Shown here: positions 1 to 5,501 of the stretch, piece by piece
Layout of the letters: each line of letters opens with the position of its first letter
How positions within the stretch are numbered: the first letter of the stretch is position 1
From: Bacteroidota bacterium
GTDB lineage: Bacteria; Bacteroidota; Bacteroidia; Flavobacteriales_D; Sanyastnellaceae
DNA: 5,501 bases
Direction: 5' to 3'
Assembly (NCBI GenBank): GCA_027618855.1
Contig: JAQCID010000093.1
Coordinates: 1 to 5,501 of the forward strand
The notes under the pieces: model-generated
The model's input: the letters and a program-made list of their open reading frames with translations, nothing else
Told to the model about the DNA's origin: nothing
The model's database searches: none
Program-made: the position numbers and the translations under genes

Positions 1-400
1 CTAAGTCCAAGTTCCATTGAGGGCTCCCCAATTCTCCCAACACCCAAACAAATCCAAGTGTAGGAAGCAATGCCAGAAAGATGAGCGCAAGGGCGCCTAT
101 GAATTTGGCAAAAACAACTTCACCTTCAAGCAAAGGCCGTGTGAGAAGAAGTTCTAAGGTGCCGCTTCTGCGTTCTTCAGCAAAACTGCGCATCGTAATC
201 GCGGGAATGAGAAACAAAAGAACCCAAGGAGCCAAAGTGAAGAAAGGATCCATAGATGCCACTCCACCAGACAAGATGTTCCAAGGACCAGGAAATACCC
301 ACAGAAAAAGCCCCATTAACAGAAGAAAAGCTGCGATGACAACATATCCTATTAAGGAACTAAAAAAACCACGAATTTCTTTAAAAATCAGAGCCCTCAT
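1..400 (-). CDS. gldF: GldF-type gliding motility ABC transporter permease, N-terminal part (runs off left edge)
   Basis: This is the first 133 codons of an integral membrane ABC permease subunit, read on the minus strand from the ATG at 400-398 with no stop before the window edge. GldF normally has about 240 residues, so roughly the second half lies outside. In the family, GldF works with GldG and the ATPase GldA in the inner membrane and is associated with gliding motility; the transported substrate is not known. Visible here are a cytoplasmic start (MRALIFKEIRGFFSS), hydrophobic segments at about residues 16-36, 53-69 and 100-121, and the cytoplasmic stretch around residues 70-89 with MRSFAEERRSGTLELLLTRP, the conserved signature of GldF/NosY-type ABC-2 permeases. 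The ATG is the only start codon in the open frame at the family's usual N-terminus, and it overlaps the TGA of the upstream gene (ATGA, 397-400), which suggests translational coupling. gldG would be expected just beyond the left edge. Identification is by recognition of the conserved sequence. Confidence 0.9.
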   Translation of the reverse strand, partial: MRALIFKEIRGFFSSLIGYVVIAAFLLLMGLFLWVFPGPWNILSGGVASMDPFFTLAPWVLLFLIPAITMRSFAEERRSGTLELLLTRPLLEGEVVFAKFIGALALIFLALLPTLGFVWVLGELGSPQWNLDL

Positions 401-705
401 TGTAGATGCGATTTTGAATGCGAAATGTACGAAATCACTTCTGGAGGTGCTGAAAATAATTGCTTTGTTTCTGGCCAAACTTTCCCAAACAACACCGACT
501 TTCTATAATTATTCAAACTCGCCTCATTTTCCCACCGACTGATCGTCGTTCTGACATTTGGATTTGAAGCATCTGTGACCAACTCCACAGAAAAACATCC
601 AGTTTGAGACGAGATTTCGTCGGAGTGTTTTGCAAAAAGAGCTTCAAAATCCACTGTACTAGATTCAGAGAAAGTCATTCGAACGATTCTAACAATGCTG
701 GTCAT
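397..705 (-). CDS. Antibiotic biosynthesis monooxygenase (ABM)-fold protein, putative quinol monooxygenase-like
   Basis: This is a 102-residue soluble protein with the length and pattern of the single-domain ABM/dimeric alpha-beta barrel family. It opens with a beta strand (SIVRIVRMTF) followed by a helix, then GCFSVELVTD and RTTISRWENEASLNNYRKS, the characteristic core with a Trp-Glu in the third strand and a helix after it, and VWPETKQLF near the end. Family members include quinol monooxygenases and many proteins of unknown role. The actual substrate cannot be read from the sequence, so no reaction is assigned. It lies 9 bp after the SAM-hydrolase family gene, and its stop codon overlaps the gldF start by ATGA, so it is very likely cotranscribed with both. 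In Bacteroidota a protein of this type commonly precedes gldF (recalled, not checked). The ATG at 705-703 places the first beta strand at the N-terminus as in relatives. No signal peptide or membrane segment is seen. Confidence 0.85.
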   Translation of the reverse strand: MTSIVRIVRMTFSESSTVDFEALFAKHSDEISSQTGCFSVELVTDASNPNVRTTISRWENEASLNNYRKSVLFGKVWPETKQLFSAPPEVISYISHSKSHLQ

Positions 706-714
706 TACATATAA

Positions 715-1521
715 TCAATCTGAAAATTCAATTCTAAGTACGTCGTCAACCTTGATTCCTAACAAGCCAGCCGCGCCTCCATTTGCGGTGCCTGGAGCAC
801 CGTGATTTATGGCAATCTCTAAAAAGCCCAAATGATTAAATAGCGCAACAGGGTCTCCAATTTGGACATTGCTGTAATTGTTGCTGATTTTTCTAATGTC
901 ACTTCTACTCGATCGCATGACGATTACAAATTCTCTTTCAGGACCAACTTCTCGAAAATGTTTCCTTTCAATATCTGTAATACAATTGCCAAAGCCATCG
1001 ATATTGATCACATGACCCGTTAATACACGGTTTTCAAATGCGGGTCGCAAGATTGATTTGGGAACGGACAGTGAAGCAGGACGGCCCAAGAGCTCAGGAA
1101 TTCCTCCACGGGCCAAATGGGCTGCGGCAGGAACGAAAATAGCGCGTTCTGGGAACGTTGGATAATCAAAATCAGCCATCATGCTGGACACATCAAATAC
1201 CGCGTCTGGACTTTTCCCGAAAATGAGGTGAAAGACGCCTGTATCTGCGCCTATAAAATATTGCTCCTCAATCCGAACGATGCGATGTGGACGTTCAGCC
1301 GTAGCCTCCGTTTGTACAGCAATAATGTGAATGGTTCCTTTGGGGAAATGAGCCACAGACGAGCGCAGTATTAAAGCGGCATCCACAGAATTAAATTTTC
1401 TAACATCGTGAGACAGGTCAACGACATCAACACCAGGCACAGCGGCAATTAGGGCTCCTCTAAGGATGCCTGCATAGTACCTTTCTGGTCCATAATCAGA
1501 TGTTAATGTAATTATAGGCAT
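715..1521 (-). CDS. SAM hydroxide adenosyltransferase (DUF62) family protein, with altered active-site residues
   Basis: This 268-residue protein belongs to the SAM hydrolase/fluorinase-like family, whose characterised members split S-adenosylmethionine with water into adenosine and methionine in the cytoplasm. Family landmarks in order are ITLTSDYG at 4-11, FPKGTIHIIAV at 59-69, GADTGVF at 91-97, ERAIFVPAAAHLARGG at 125-140, INIDGFGNCITDI at 172-184 and FLEIAIN at 233-239. Length is normal. Compared by eye with the archaeal PH0463 enzyme, whose triad is Asp68, Arg75 and His127, the equivalents here are Gln70, Arg77 and Pro124. Two of the three are therefore absent, and SAM hydrolysis is uncertain. 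From memory, Bacteroidota relatives also lack the His but usually keep an Asp at the first position. Residues about 241-250 form a short Gly/Ala-rich insertion not usual in the family. It is the first gene of the probable operon leading to gldF and is divergent from phoH. The ATG at 1521-1519 gives the standard N-terminus (MPIITLTSDYG). Confidence 0.9.
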   Translation of the reverse strand: MPIITLTSDYGPERYYAGILRGALIAAVPGVDVVDLSHDVRKFNSVDAALILRSSVAHFPKGTIHIIAVQTEATAERPHRIVRIEEQYFIGADTGVFHLIFGKSPDAVFDVSSMMADFDYPTFPERAIFVPAAAHLARGGIPELLGRPASLSVPKSILRPAFENRVLTGHVINIDGFGNCITDIERKHFREVGPEREFVIVMRSSRSDIRKISNNYSNVQIGDPVALFNHLGFLEIAINHGAPGTANGGAAGLLGIKVDDVLRIEFSD

Positions 1522-1525
1522 GAGA

Positions 1526-1555
1526 CAAAGGTGGTGTACTTATTTTTGTACTCAA
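1526..1555 (-). promoter_or_regulatory. Candidate promoter for the SAM-hydrolase/ABM/gldF operon
   Basis: On the minus strand, TTG (1555-1553) is followed after exactly 19 bases by CACCTTTG (1533-1526). This resembles the Bacteroidota consensus TTTG-N19-TAnnTTTG with one mismatch in the -7 element. The element ends only 4 bases before the ATG at 1521, so transcription would begin at or next to the start codon, giving a leaderless or nearly leaderless message. The -33 TTG abuts the phoH start codon. The match is short and was made by eye; a promoter must be near here because the genes diverge, but the exact site is inferred. Confidence 0.4.
1541..1548 (+). promoter_or_regulatory. Candidate Bacteroidota -7 element for phoH and downstream genes
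   Basis: TATTTTTG matches the TAnnTTTG consensus exactly and lies 8 bases before the phoH ATG, predicting a start of transcription only a few bases upstream of the start codon. No TTG is found at the expected -33 spacing (about 1518-1523), so the match is half complete. A 6-bp direct repeat TGTACT (1535-1540 and 1547-1552) flanks the element and could be a regulator site, though it is too short to call. The divergent gap is only 35 bp, so the promoter for the plus-strand genes must lie here or inside the opposite gene. Confidence 0.45.
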
Positions 1556-1556
1556 C

Positions 1557-2510
1557 ATGCATGAGACACTGATTTCGATTGAGGGCTTAGACCCGGTTGT
1601 AATTCTTGGTAACGAGAATGCAAATTTACGCGCGTTACAAAGACTTTCTCCTAAACTTCGCATAGTTTCTCGAGGACACGATATCCTTGTGAAGGGAAGC
1701 CGTGAAGATATAGGGAGATTTGAGGAAATAATGAGGATGGTGGTGTGGCATGTTGACCGCTACTCTACATTGACGTTAGACGACCTTGACAGGTTGGCAA
1801 AGTCGAACGAAGACACATTCATGAAGGATGCTGGGGCCGAAAATGTGATTGTTCATGGCCATGCAGGCAACAAGGTGTACGCAAGAACCCCAAACCAGTA
1901 TAAACTTGTTGATGCAGTCGCAGAACACGACATGGTGTTTGCTGTAGGTCCTGCTGGAACAGGAAAAACATACACCGCTGTAGCGCTTGCTGTAAAAGCG
2001 CTCAAAGAAAAGCGGGTCAAGAAGATTATCTTAACGCGTCCAGCTGTTGAAGCGGGTGAAAATCTCGGTTTTCTCCCTGGGGACATGAAGGAAAAATTAG
2101 ATCCTTACTTACAGCCGCTTTACGACGCGCTCACCGACATGATTCCTCCTGAAAAGGTCGCCGAATTCTTGGAAAAAGGCGTGATCGAGGTTGCTCCTCT
2201 CGCATTTATGCGTGGAAGGACTTTAGACAAAGCTTTTGTCATCCTTGATGAAGCACAAAACACGACGATTCCTCAAATAAAAATGTTCTTGACTCGGATG
2301 GGGCGGGATGCAAAGTACATTATCACAGGAGACGAAACCCAAGTGGACCTCCCCTACAGACAGAAGTCAGGACTTGTTCATGTTTTAAATATACTCAAGG
2401 ATGTCGAAGGTATTTCTACAATTAGACTTACCGGAGTTGACGTAATGAGGCACAGACTTGTACGTGCAGTAATAACCGCTTTTGAAAAAGATGAACAAGG
2501 ATGGATGTGA
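1557..2510 (+). CDS. phoH: PhoH-like ATPase (PhoH/YbeZ family)
   Basis: This 317-residue cytoplasmic P-loop ATPase is full length for the PhoH family of bacterial housekeeping proteins. An N-terminal KH-like region (about residues 10-65, with IVSRGHDILVKGSREDIGRFEEI) precedes a helicase-like NTPase core: Walker A GPAGTGKT at 131-138, ILTRPAVEAGENLGFLPGD at 158-176, Walker B FVILDE at 227-232 followed by AQN, and the sensor-like TGDETQVDLP at 258-267. The arginine-bearing VMRHRLVRAV stretch near the end is also typical. Members are ATPases linked to RNA metabolism and ribosome function (YbeZ partners YbeY in other bacteria); phosphate-starvation control, the source of the name, is established only for some relatives. 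No ybeY is in the window. The ATG at 1557 is used; a second ATG at 1561 is in another frame. The gene overlaps purC by 10 bases, so the two are probably translated from one message. Confidence 0.95.
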   Translation: MHETLISIEGLDPVVILGNENANLRALQRLSPKLRIVSRGHDILVKGSREDIGRFEEIMRMVVWHVDRYSTLTLDDLDRLAKSNEDTFMKDAGAENVIVHGHAGNKVYARTPNQYKLVDAVAEHDMVFAVGPAGTGKTYTAVALAVKALKEKRVKKIILTRPAVEAGENLGFLPGDMKEKLDPYLQPLYDALTDMIPPEKVAEFLEKGVIEVAPLAFMRGRTLDKAFVILDEAQNTTIPQIKMFLTRMGRDAKYIITGDETQVDLPYRQKSGLVHVLNILKDVEGISTIRLTGVDVMRHRLVRAVITAFEKDEQGWM

Positions 2511-3460
2511 AATCTGCCACTCCCATAACGAAGACTGATTTCAATTTTTCAGGCCAAACCTCGGCATACTTCGGAAAGGTCCGTGACATGTACGGCATAG
2601 GCGACGACCTGATGGTTGCTGTAGTCTCAGACCGAATTAGCGCCTTCGATGTCGTAATGCCTCGCGGAATCCCTTTTAAAGGTCAGGTACTTAACGGTGT
2701 CGCTGCTACTTTCTTAGATTCTGTATCGGACATCATCACCACTTGGAAATTGGCCACCCCAGACCCAAATGTAACGATCGGGTATCGGTGCAAGCCTATT
2801 CGCTTAGAAATGGTCATCAGAGGATATCTTACAGGTCACGCTTGGCGCGAATATGCTTTGGGAAAGAGAACGTTGTGTGGAGTGACTATGCCCGAAGGAA
2901 TGAAGGAGCACGATCGTTTCCCCGCCCCCATCATTACGCCTGCGACGAAAGCAGAAGAAGGGCACGACGAAGACATGTCCTCTGCAGACATCCTTTCTAG
3001 AAACATTGTGACTCCTGAGATCTATGCCGAATTAGAGCGGGTGACCCATGCGCTCTTCGCAAGAGGAACAGAAATGGCTTCAGAAAAAGGCCTCATACTC
3101 GTGGATACAAAATATGAGTTTGGCATGAGAAATGACAAGCTTGTTCTCATTGATGAGATTCACACGCCAGATAGCTCCAGATATTTTTACAAAGAGGGTT
3201 ATTTAGATCGCCAAGAAAAAGGCGAACCCCAGAAACAACTCAGCAAGGAATTTGTTCGAGAATGGCTGATGTCACATGACTTTATGGGACTTGAAAATCA
3301 AAGTCCTCCTGAACTAGACGACGAATTTATCTCAGTCGTTACTACAAGATATATTGAACTCTACGAGAAAATTACGGGTGACGTATTTCATTGCGAAGAT
3401 TCTATTTCACCGCTCACCAGGATAGAACACAACGTTGAAGAATGGCTTTCTAAAAGATGA
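2501..3460 (+). CDS. purC: Phosphoribosylaminoimidazole-succinocarboxamide (SAICAR) synthase
   Basis: PurC joins L-aspartate to CAIR using ATP to make SAICAR, a late step of de novo IMP synthesis in the cytoplasm. The 319 residues match the long Bacteroidota-type enzyme. Recognisable segments are GKVRDMY at 25-31 and SDRISAFD at 43-50 (nucleotide-binding N-lobe), VIRGYLTGHAW at 105-115, the substrate loop ITPATKAEEGHDE at 145-157, the family signature LILVDTKYEFG at 198-208, and LIDEIHTPDSSRYF at 216-229. All expected active-site segments appear intact. The ATG at 2501 lies inside the end of phoH (stop TGA 2508-2510) and gives the usual N-terminus a few residues before TDFNF; no later ATG would keep the first conserved strand. 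The gene ends in an ATGA overlap with the next gene, so coupling continues downstream. Other pur genes are not in the window. Confidence 0.97.
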   Translation: MDVKSATPITKTDFNFSGQTSAYFGKVRDMYGIGDDLMVAVVSDRISAFDVVMPRGIPFKGQVLNGVAATFLDSVSDIITTWKLATPDPNVTIGYRCKPIRLEMVIRGYLTGHAWREYALGKRTLCGVTMPEGMKEHDRFPAPIITPATKAEEGHDEDMSSADILSRNIVTPEIYAELERVTHALFARGTEMASEKGLILVDTKYEFGMRNDKLVLIDEIHTPDSSRYFYKEGYLDRQEKGEPQKQLSKEFVREWLMSHDFMGLENQSPPELDDEFISVVTTRYIELYEKITGDVFHCEDSISPLTRIEHNVEEWLSKR

Positions 3461-4050
3461 GTCGCAGAAAGAACAAATCTGAGCCGTGGCGAGACGACGC
3501 GATAGAAGCTGTTAGAAATCTGAGAGCAGGGAATGTCATTGTGCATGCTTCAGATACGGTTTGGGGTATTGCATGCGATTCTACAAACCCCGAAGCAGTG
3601 CGCAAACTTCGAATGCTGAAAAACAGATCCGAAGCTTCACCCATCCTTATTTTGGTGGCTGATGAAGGGCAAATCGAAAAGCACTTTGAGCATGTACCCG
3701 ATGCCGTTTGGGACCTCTTTGAGCACAACGACAGACCCACCACTGTTGTCCTGCCTGGAGGAAAAGGTGTAGACGAGAGCATTCTCGCCGAAGACGGATC
3801 ATTGGGAGTCCGTCTGGTAAGGGACCCATGGATGGAATTTGTAGCCAATGGACTGGGACGTCCCATTGCGAGTACTTCCGCAAATATATCTGGATCACCT
3901 ACACCTACCAATTTCGACGCAATTGACTCAGAAATCATTGAGGGAGCAGACTTTGTCAGCGCTCACAGGCGGACTGACCGAACTGTAAATATGTCATCCT
4001 TCATCGTATCTTTTGACACATCAGAAAGATTTAAAATTCTTCGGGACTAA
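3457..4050 (+). CDS. tsaC: Threonylcarbamoyl-AMP synthase (Sua5/YrdC/TsaC family), short form
   Basis: This family makes L-threonylcarbamoyladenylate from threonine, bicarbonate and ATP, the first step of the t6A37 modification of ANN-decoding tRNAs. The product has 197 residues: a single YrdC domain without the C-terminal Sua5 domain. Motifs visible are HASDTVWG at 30-37 (usual form YPTDTVWG/YPTDTVYG), KNRSEASP at 55-62, TTVVLP at 95-100, GVRL at 117-120 and STSANISG at 139-146, followed by the typical SPTPTNF. The lysine/arginine and Ser-x-Asn positions of the nucleotide pocket are kept; the first motif deviates at three places (H30, A31, S32). A basic N-terminal stretch (MSRRKNKSEPWRDD) precedes the domain. 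The ATG shares bases with the purC stop (ATGA, 3457-3460). YciO-like paralogues share the fold, but the TxSANxSG context and length favour the TsaC function. The partners TsaB, TsaD and TsaE are not in the window. Confidence 0.92.
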   Translation: MSRRKNKSEPWRDDAIEAVRNLRAGNVIVHASDTVWGIACDSTNPEAVRKLRMLKNRSEASPILILVADEGQIEKHFEHVPDAVWDLFEHNDRPTTVVLPGGKGVDESILAEDGSLGVRLVRDPWMEFVANGLGRPIASTSANISGSPTPTNFDAIDSEIIEGADFVSAHRRTDRTVNMSSFIVSFDTSERFKILRD

Positions 4051-4076
4051 CTCTAGTGAAAAACGAATCTCTCGAT

Positions 4077-4084
4077 TAGCTTTG
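4077..4084 (+). promoter_or_regulatory. Candidate Bacteroidota -7 element for the tRNA nucleotidyltransferase gene
   Basis: TAGCTTTG matches TAnnTTTG exactly within the 53-bp gap between the Sua5-type gene and the next coding frame. It would place the transcription start near 4089-4091, about 13-15 bases before the proposed GTG start. A clear TTG at -33 is absent; the nearest candidate is AGTG at 4055-4058. This suggests the last gene has its own promoter in addition to any read-through from the upstream operon. Confidence 0.4.
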
Positions 4085-4103
4085 CATCCCATTTGCACCT
4101 ATT

Positions 4104-5501
4104 GTGAATTACGAAAAAGCCCTCAAACACAAAGTCTTTAAAGCCATCGGCAAAACTGCTGACCGGCGCGGTGAACGTGCTTTTGTCATCGGAGGATATG
4201 TTCGTGATTTAATTATTGAGAGACCTTCAAATGACATTGACATTGTTACTGAAGGCAAAGGGATCGATCTTGCAAAAGCTGTAGCAAAAGAACTTGGCAT
4301 AAAGAATGTCAATGTCTTTAAGACCTATGGCACCGCGATGTTCAACTACGGAAACCTAGAAATCGAATTTGTCGGTGCTCGAAAGGAATCGTACTCCAAA
4401 GAGAGTCGGAAACCCATCGTTGAAGATGGCACACTTGAAGACGACCAAAACCGACGCGACTTCACGATTAATGCAATGGCACTTTCTTTGAATTCAAAGA
4501 ACTACGGAGACCTAATAGATCCTTTTAATGGGCTAAGAGATATAGACCTCGGGGTGATTCGCACGCCATTGGACCCGGATATCACATTCAGTGATGACCC
4601 CCTCAGAATGATGAGAGCGGTACGTTTTGCCACCCAGCTTGGATTTACAATCGTACCTGAAAGCTTAGATGCGCTGAAGCGAAATGCGGAACGTCTGGAC
4701 ATTATCTCTTTGGAGAGAATCCATACGGAACTCAATAAAATAATCCTCACGAACAAACCGGGAAAAGGCTTTAAAATTCTTGCAAATACTGGCTTATTGG
4801 ACCGTTTCTTCCCAGAGATGGTGGACTTGCAAGGGGCGGAAAAAAGAGATGGCATAGGACACAAAGACAACTTTTTTCACACCCTGCAAGTTCTCGAAAA
4901 CGTATGTGCAAAAAGTGATGATTTATGGCTCCGTTGGGCTGCCATACTTCACGACATTGCCAAACCTCCTACAAAGCGTTTCGACAAAAAGAACGGCTGG
5001 ACCTTCCATGGTCATGAAGACAAAGGCGCCAGAATGGTTCCCGTGATTTTCTCTCGTCTGAAGCTTCCAATGGATGCAAAGATGAAGTTTGTTCAAAAGC
5101 TCGTCTTGTTGCACCTTCGCCCCATCGCTCTCACAAAAGAGATCGTGACAGATAGTGCGATCCGAAGACTGCTGAACGAAGCCGGAGATGACATTGACGC
5201 ATTGATGATTCTTTGCCGAGCAGATATAACTTCTAAAAATGAAGCCAAAGTCTATAGATATCTTAAAAACTATGACATTGTCGTCAAAAAGCTCAAGGAA
5301 GTAGAAGGCAATGACTCGGTGAGAAATTTCCAACCACCTGTCACAGGTGAGATGATCATGAAGACCTTCGGGATTCCTCCTTCGCGACCGATTGGAGATA
5401 TCAAAAAAGCCATCAAAGAGGCGATCCTTGAAGGAGACATCAAAAACAATCGCGAAGAAGCATTTGATCTCATGCTCAAACTCGGTGCAGAGATGGGACT
5501 G
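4104..5501 (+). CDS. cca: CCA-adding-type tRNA nucleotidyltransferase with HD domain (runs off right edge)
   Basis: This is a class II nucleotidyltransferase that adds or repairs the 3' CCA end of tRNAs using CTP and ATP. From the GTG at 4104 the frame is open for 466 codons to the window edge; Bacteroidota relatives have about 470-480, so only a few residues are missing. Motifs in order are VIGGYVRD at 28-35 with the metal-binding NDIDIV at 43-48 (Asp44, Asp46), RRDFTINAMA at 117-126 (nucleotide selection), DDPLRMMRAVRFA at 164-176 and LERIHTEL after it, then an HD phosphohydrolase domain with His259, His283-Asp284 and Asp374 as likely metal ligands. There is no ATG between the in-frame stop at 4077-4079 and the conserved start; GTG followed by NYEKALKHKVF fits the family N-terminus, with the ATT at 4101 less likely. 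It may instead be an A-adding or poly(A)-type paralogue, but the HD domain and motif set favour full CCA addition. Confidence 0.93.
   Translation, partial: MNYEKALKHKVFKAIGKTADRRGERAFVIGGYVRDLIIERPSNDIDIVTEGKGIDLAKAVAKELGIKNVNVFKTYGTAMFNYGNLEIEFVGARKESYSKESRKPIVEDGTLEDDQNRRDFTINAMALSLNSKNYGDLIDPFNGLRDIDLGVIRTPLDPDITFSDDPLRMMRAVRFATQLGFTIVPESLDALKRNAERLDIISLERIHTELNKIILTNKPGKGFKILANTGLLDRFFPEMVDLQGAEKRDGIGHKDNFFHTLQVLENVCAKSDDLWLRWAAILHDIAKPPTKRFDKKNGWTFHGHEDKGARMVPVIFSRLKLPMDAKMKFVQKLVLLHLRPIALTKEIVTDSAIRRLLNEAGDDIDALMILCRADITSKNEAKVYRYLKNYDIVVKKLKEVEGNDSVRNFQPPVTGEMIMKTFGIPPSRPIGDIKKAIKEAILEGDIKNNREEAFDLMLKLGAEMGL

Noticed and set aside
81..542. 153-codon open frame on the plus strand at the left end
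   Set aside because: It runs antisense to gldF and to the end of the ABM gene, both of which have clear family sequences; its own translation is basic and low-complexity with no recognisable motif.
628..637. TTTTGCAAAA palindrome
   Set aside because: It lies inside the ABM coding sequence, is short and AT-rich, and is likely chance.
1853..2086. 77-codon minus-strand frame opposite the phoH Walker A region
   Set aside because: It is a shadow of phoH with no independent support.
3450..3938. 162-codon open frame on the minus strand
   Set aside because: It is antisense to the Sua5/TsaC gene, whose motifs are unmistakable; the frame is Ser-rich and resembles no family.
4051..4103. Possible terminator between the Sua5-type gene and cca
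   Set aside because: No GC-rich stem followed by a T run is present; the gap is better explained by the -7 element.
4502..5479. Several minus-strand open frames of 69-136 codons over the right end
   Set aside because: All lie opposite the cca coding frame, which is continuous and carries every expected motif.
1..5501. A new multigene defence, mobile or RNA-based system
   Set aside because: All space is taken by recognisable housekeeping families with gaps of 53 bp or less; no array, repeats, integrase, toxin pair or RNA gene was seen.

Overview
The window looks like a chromosomal housekeeping segment from a member of the Bacteroidota, most likely a flavobacterium-like lineage. Three things point there. 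The left edge carries the start of a GldF-type ABC permease, which is confined to Bacteroidota with gliding or gliding-derived genes. The SAM-hydrolase, PurC, Sua5 and CCA proteins all read like the Bacteroidota versions of these families. The intergenic gaps contain exact or near matches to the Bacteroidota -7 promoter element TAnnTTTG. Gene starts are not preceded by strong Shine-Dalgarno sequences, as expected for that phylum. Base composition is moderate and even throughout, and I see no mobile element, RNA gene, CRISPR array or sign of recent transfer.

Layout. Minus strand, read right to left from about 1521: a SAM hydroxide adenosyltransferase-family protein (715-1521), a small antibiotic-biosynthesis-monooxygenase-fold protein (397-705), then gldF (1-400, running off the left edge). 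These are tightly packed (9-bp gap, then a 4-base ATGA overlap) and probably one operon. A 35-bp divergent gap (1522-1556) separates them from the plus-strand series: phoH-like ATPase (1557-2510), purC (2501-3460, 10-base overlap), a Sua5/TsaC-type threonylcarbamoyl-AMP synthase (3457-4050, ATGA overlap), a 53-bp gap with a good -7 element, and a CCA-adding-type tRNA nucleotidyltransferase with an HD domain (GTG start at 4104, running off the right edge and nearly complete).

How the genes fit together. The plus-strand genes combine RNA and translation functions (PhoH, t6A synthesis, CCA-end addition) with one step of purine synthesis. The minus-strand genes end in the gliding ABC transporter; why a SAM-cleaving family protein and an ABM-fold protein precede it is unknown. 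The main point for follow-up is that the SAM hydrolase homologue appears to lack two of the three residues of the published Asp-Arg-His triad. The remaining observations concern promoters and gene starts. I found no evidence for a new multigene system.
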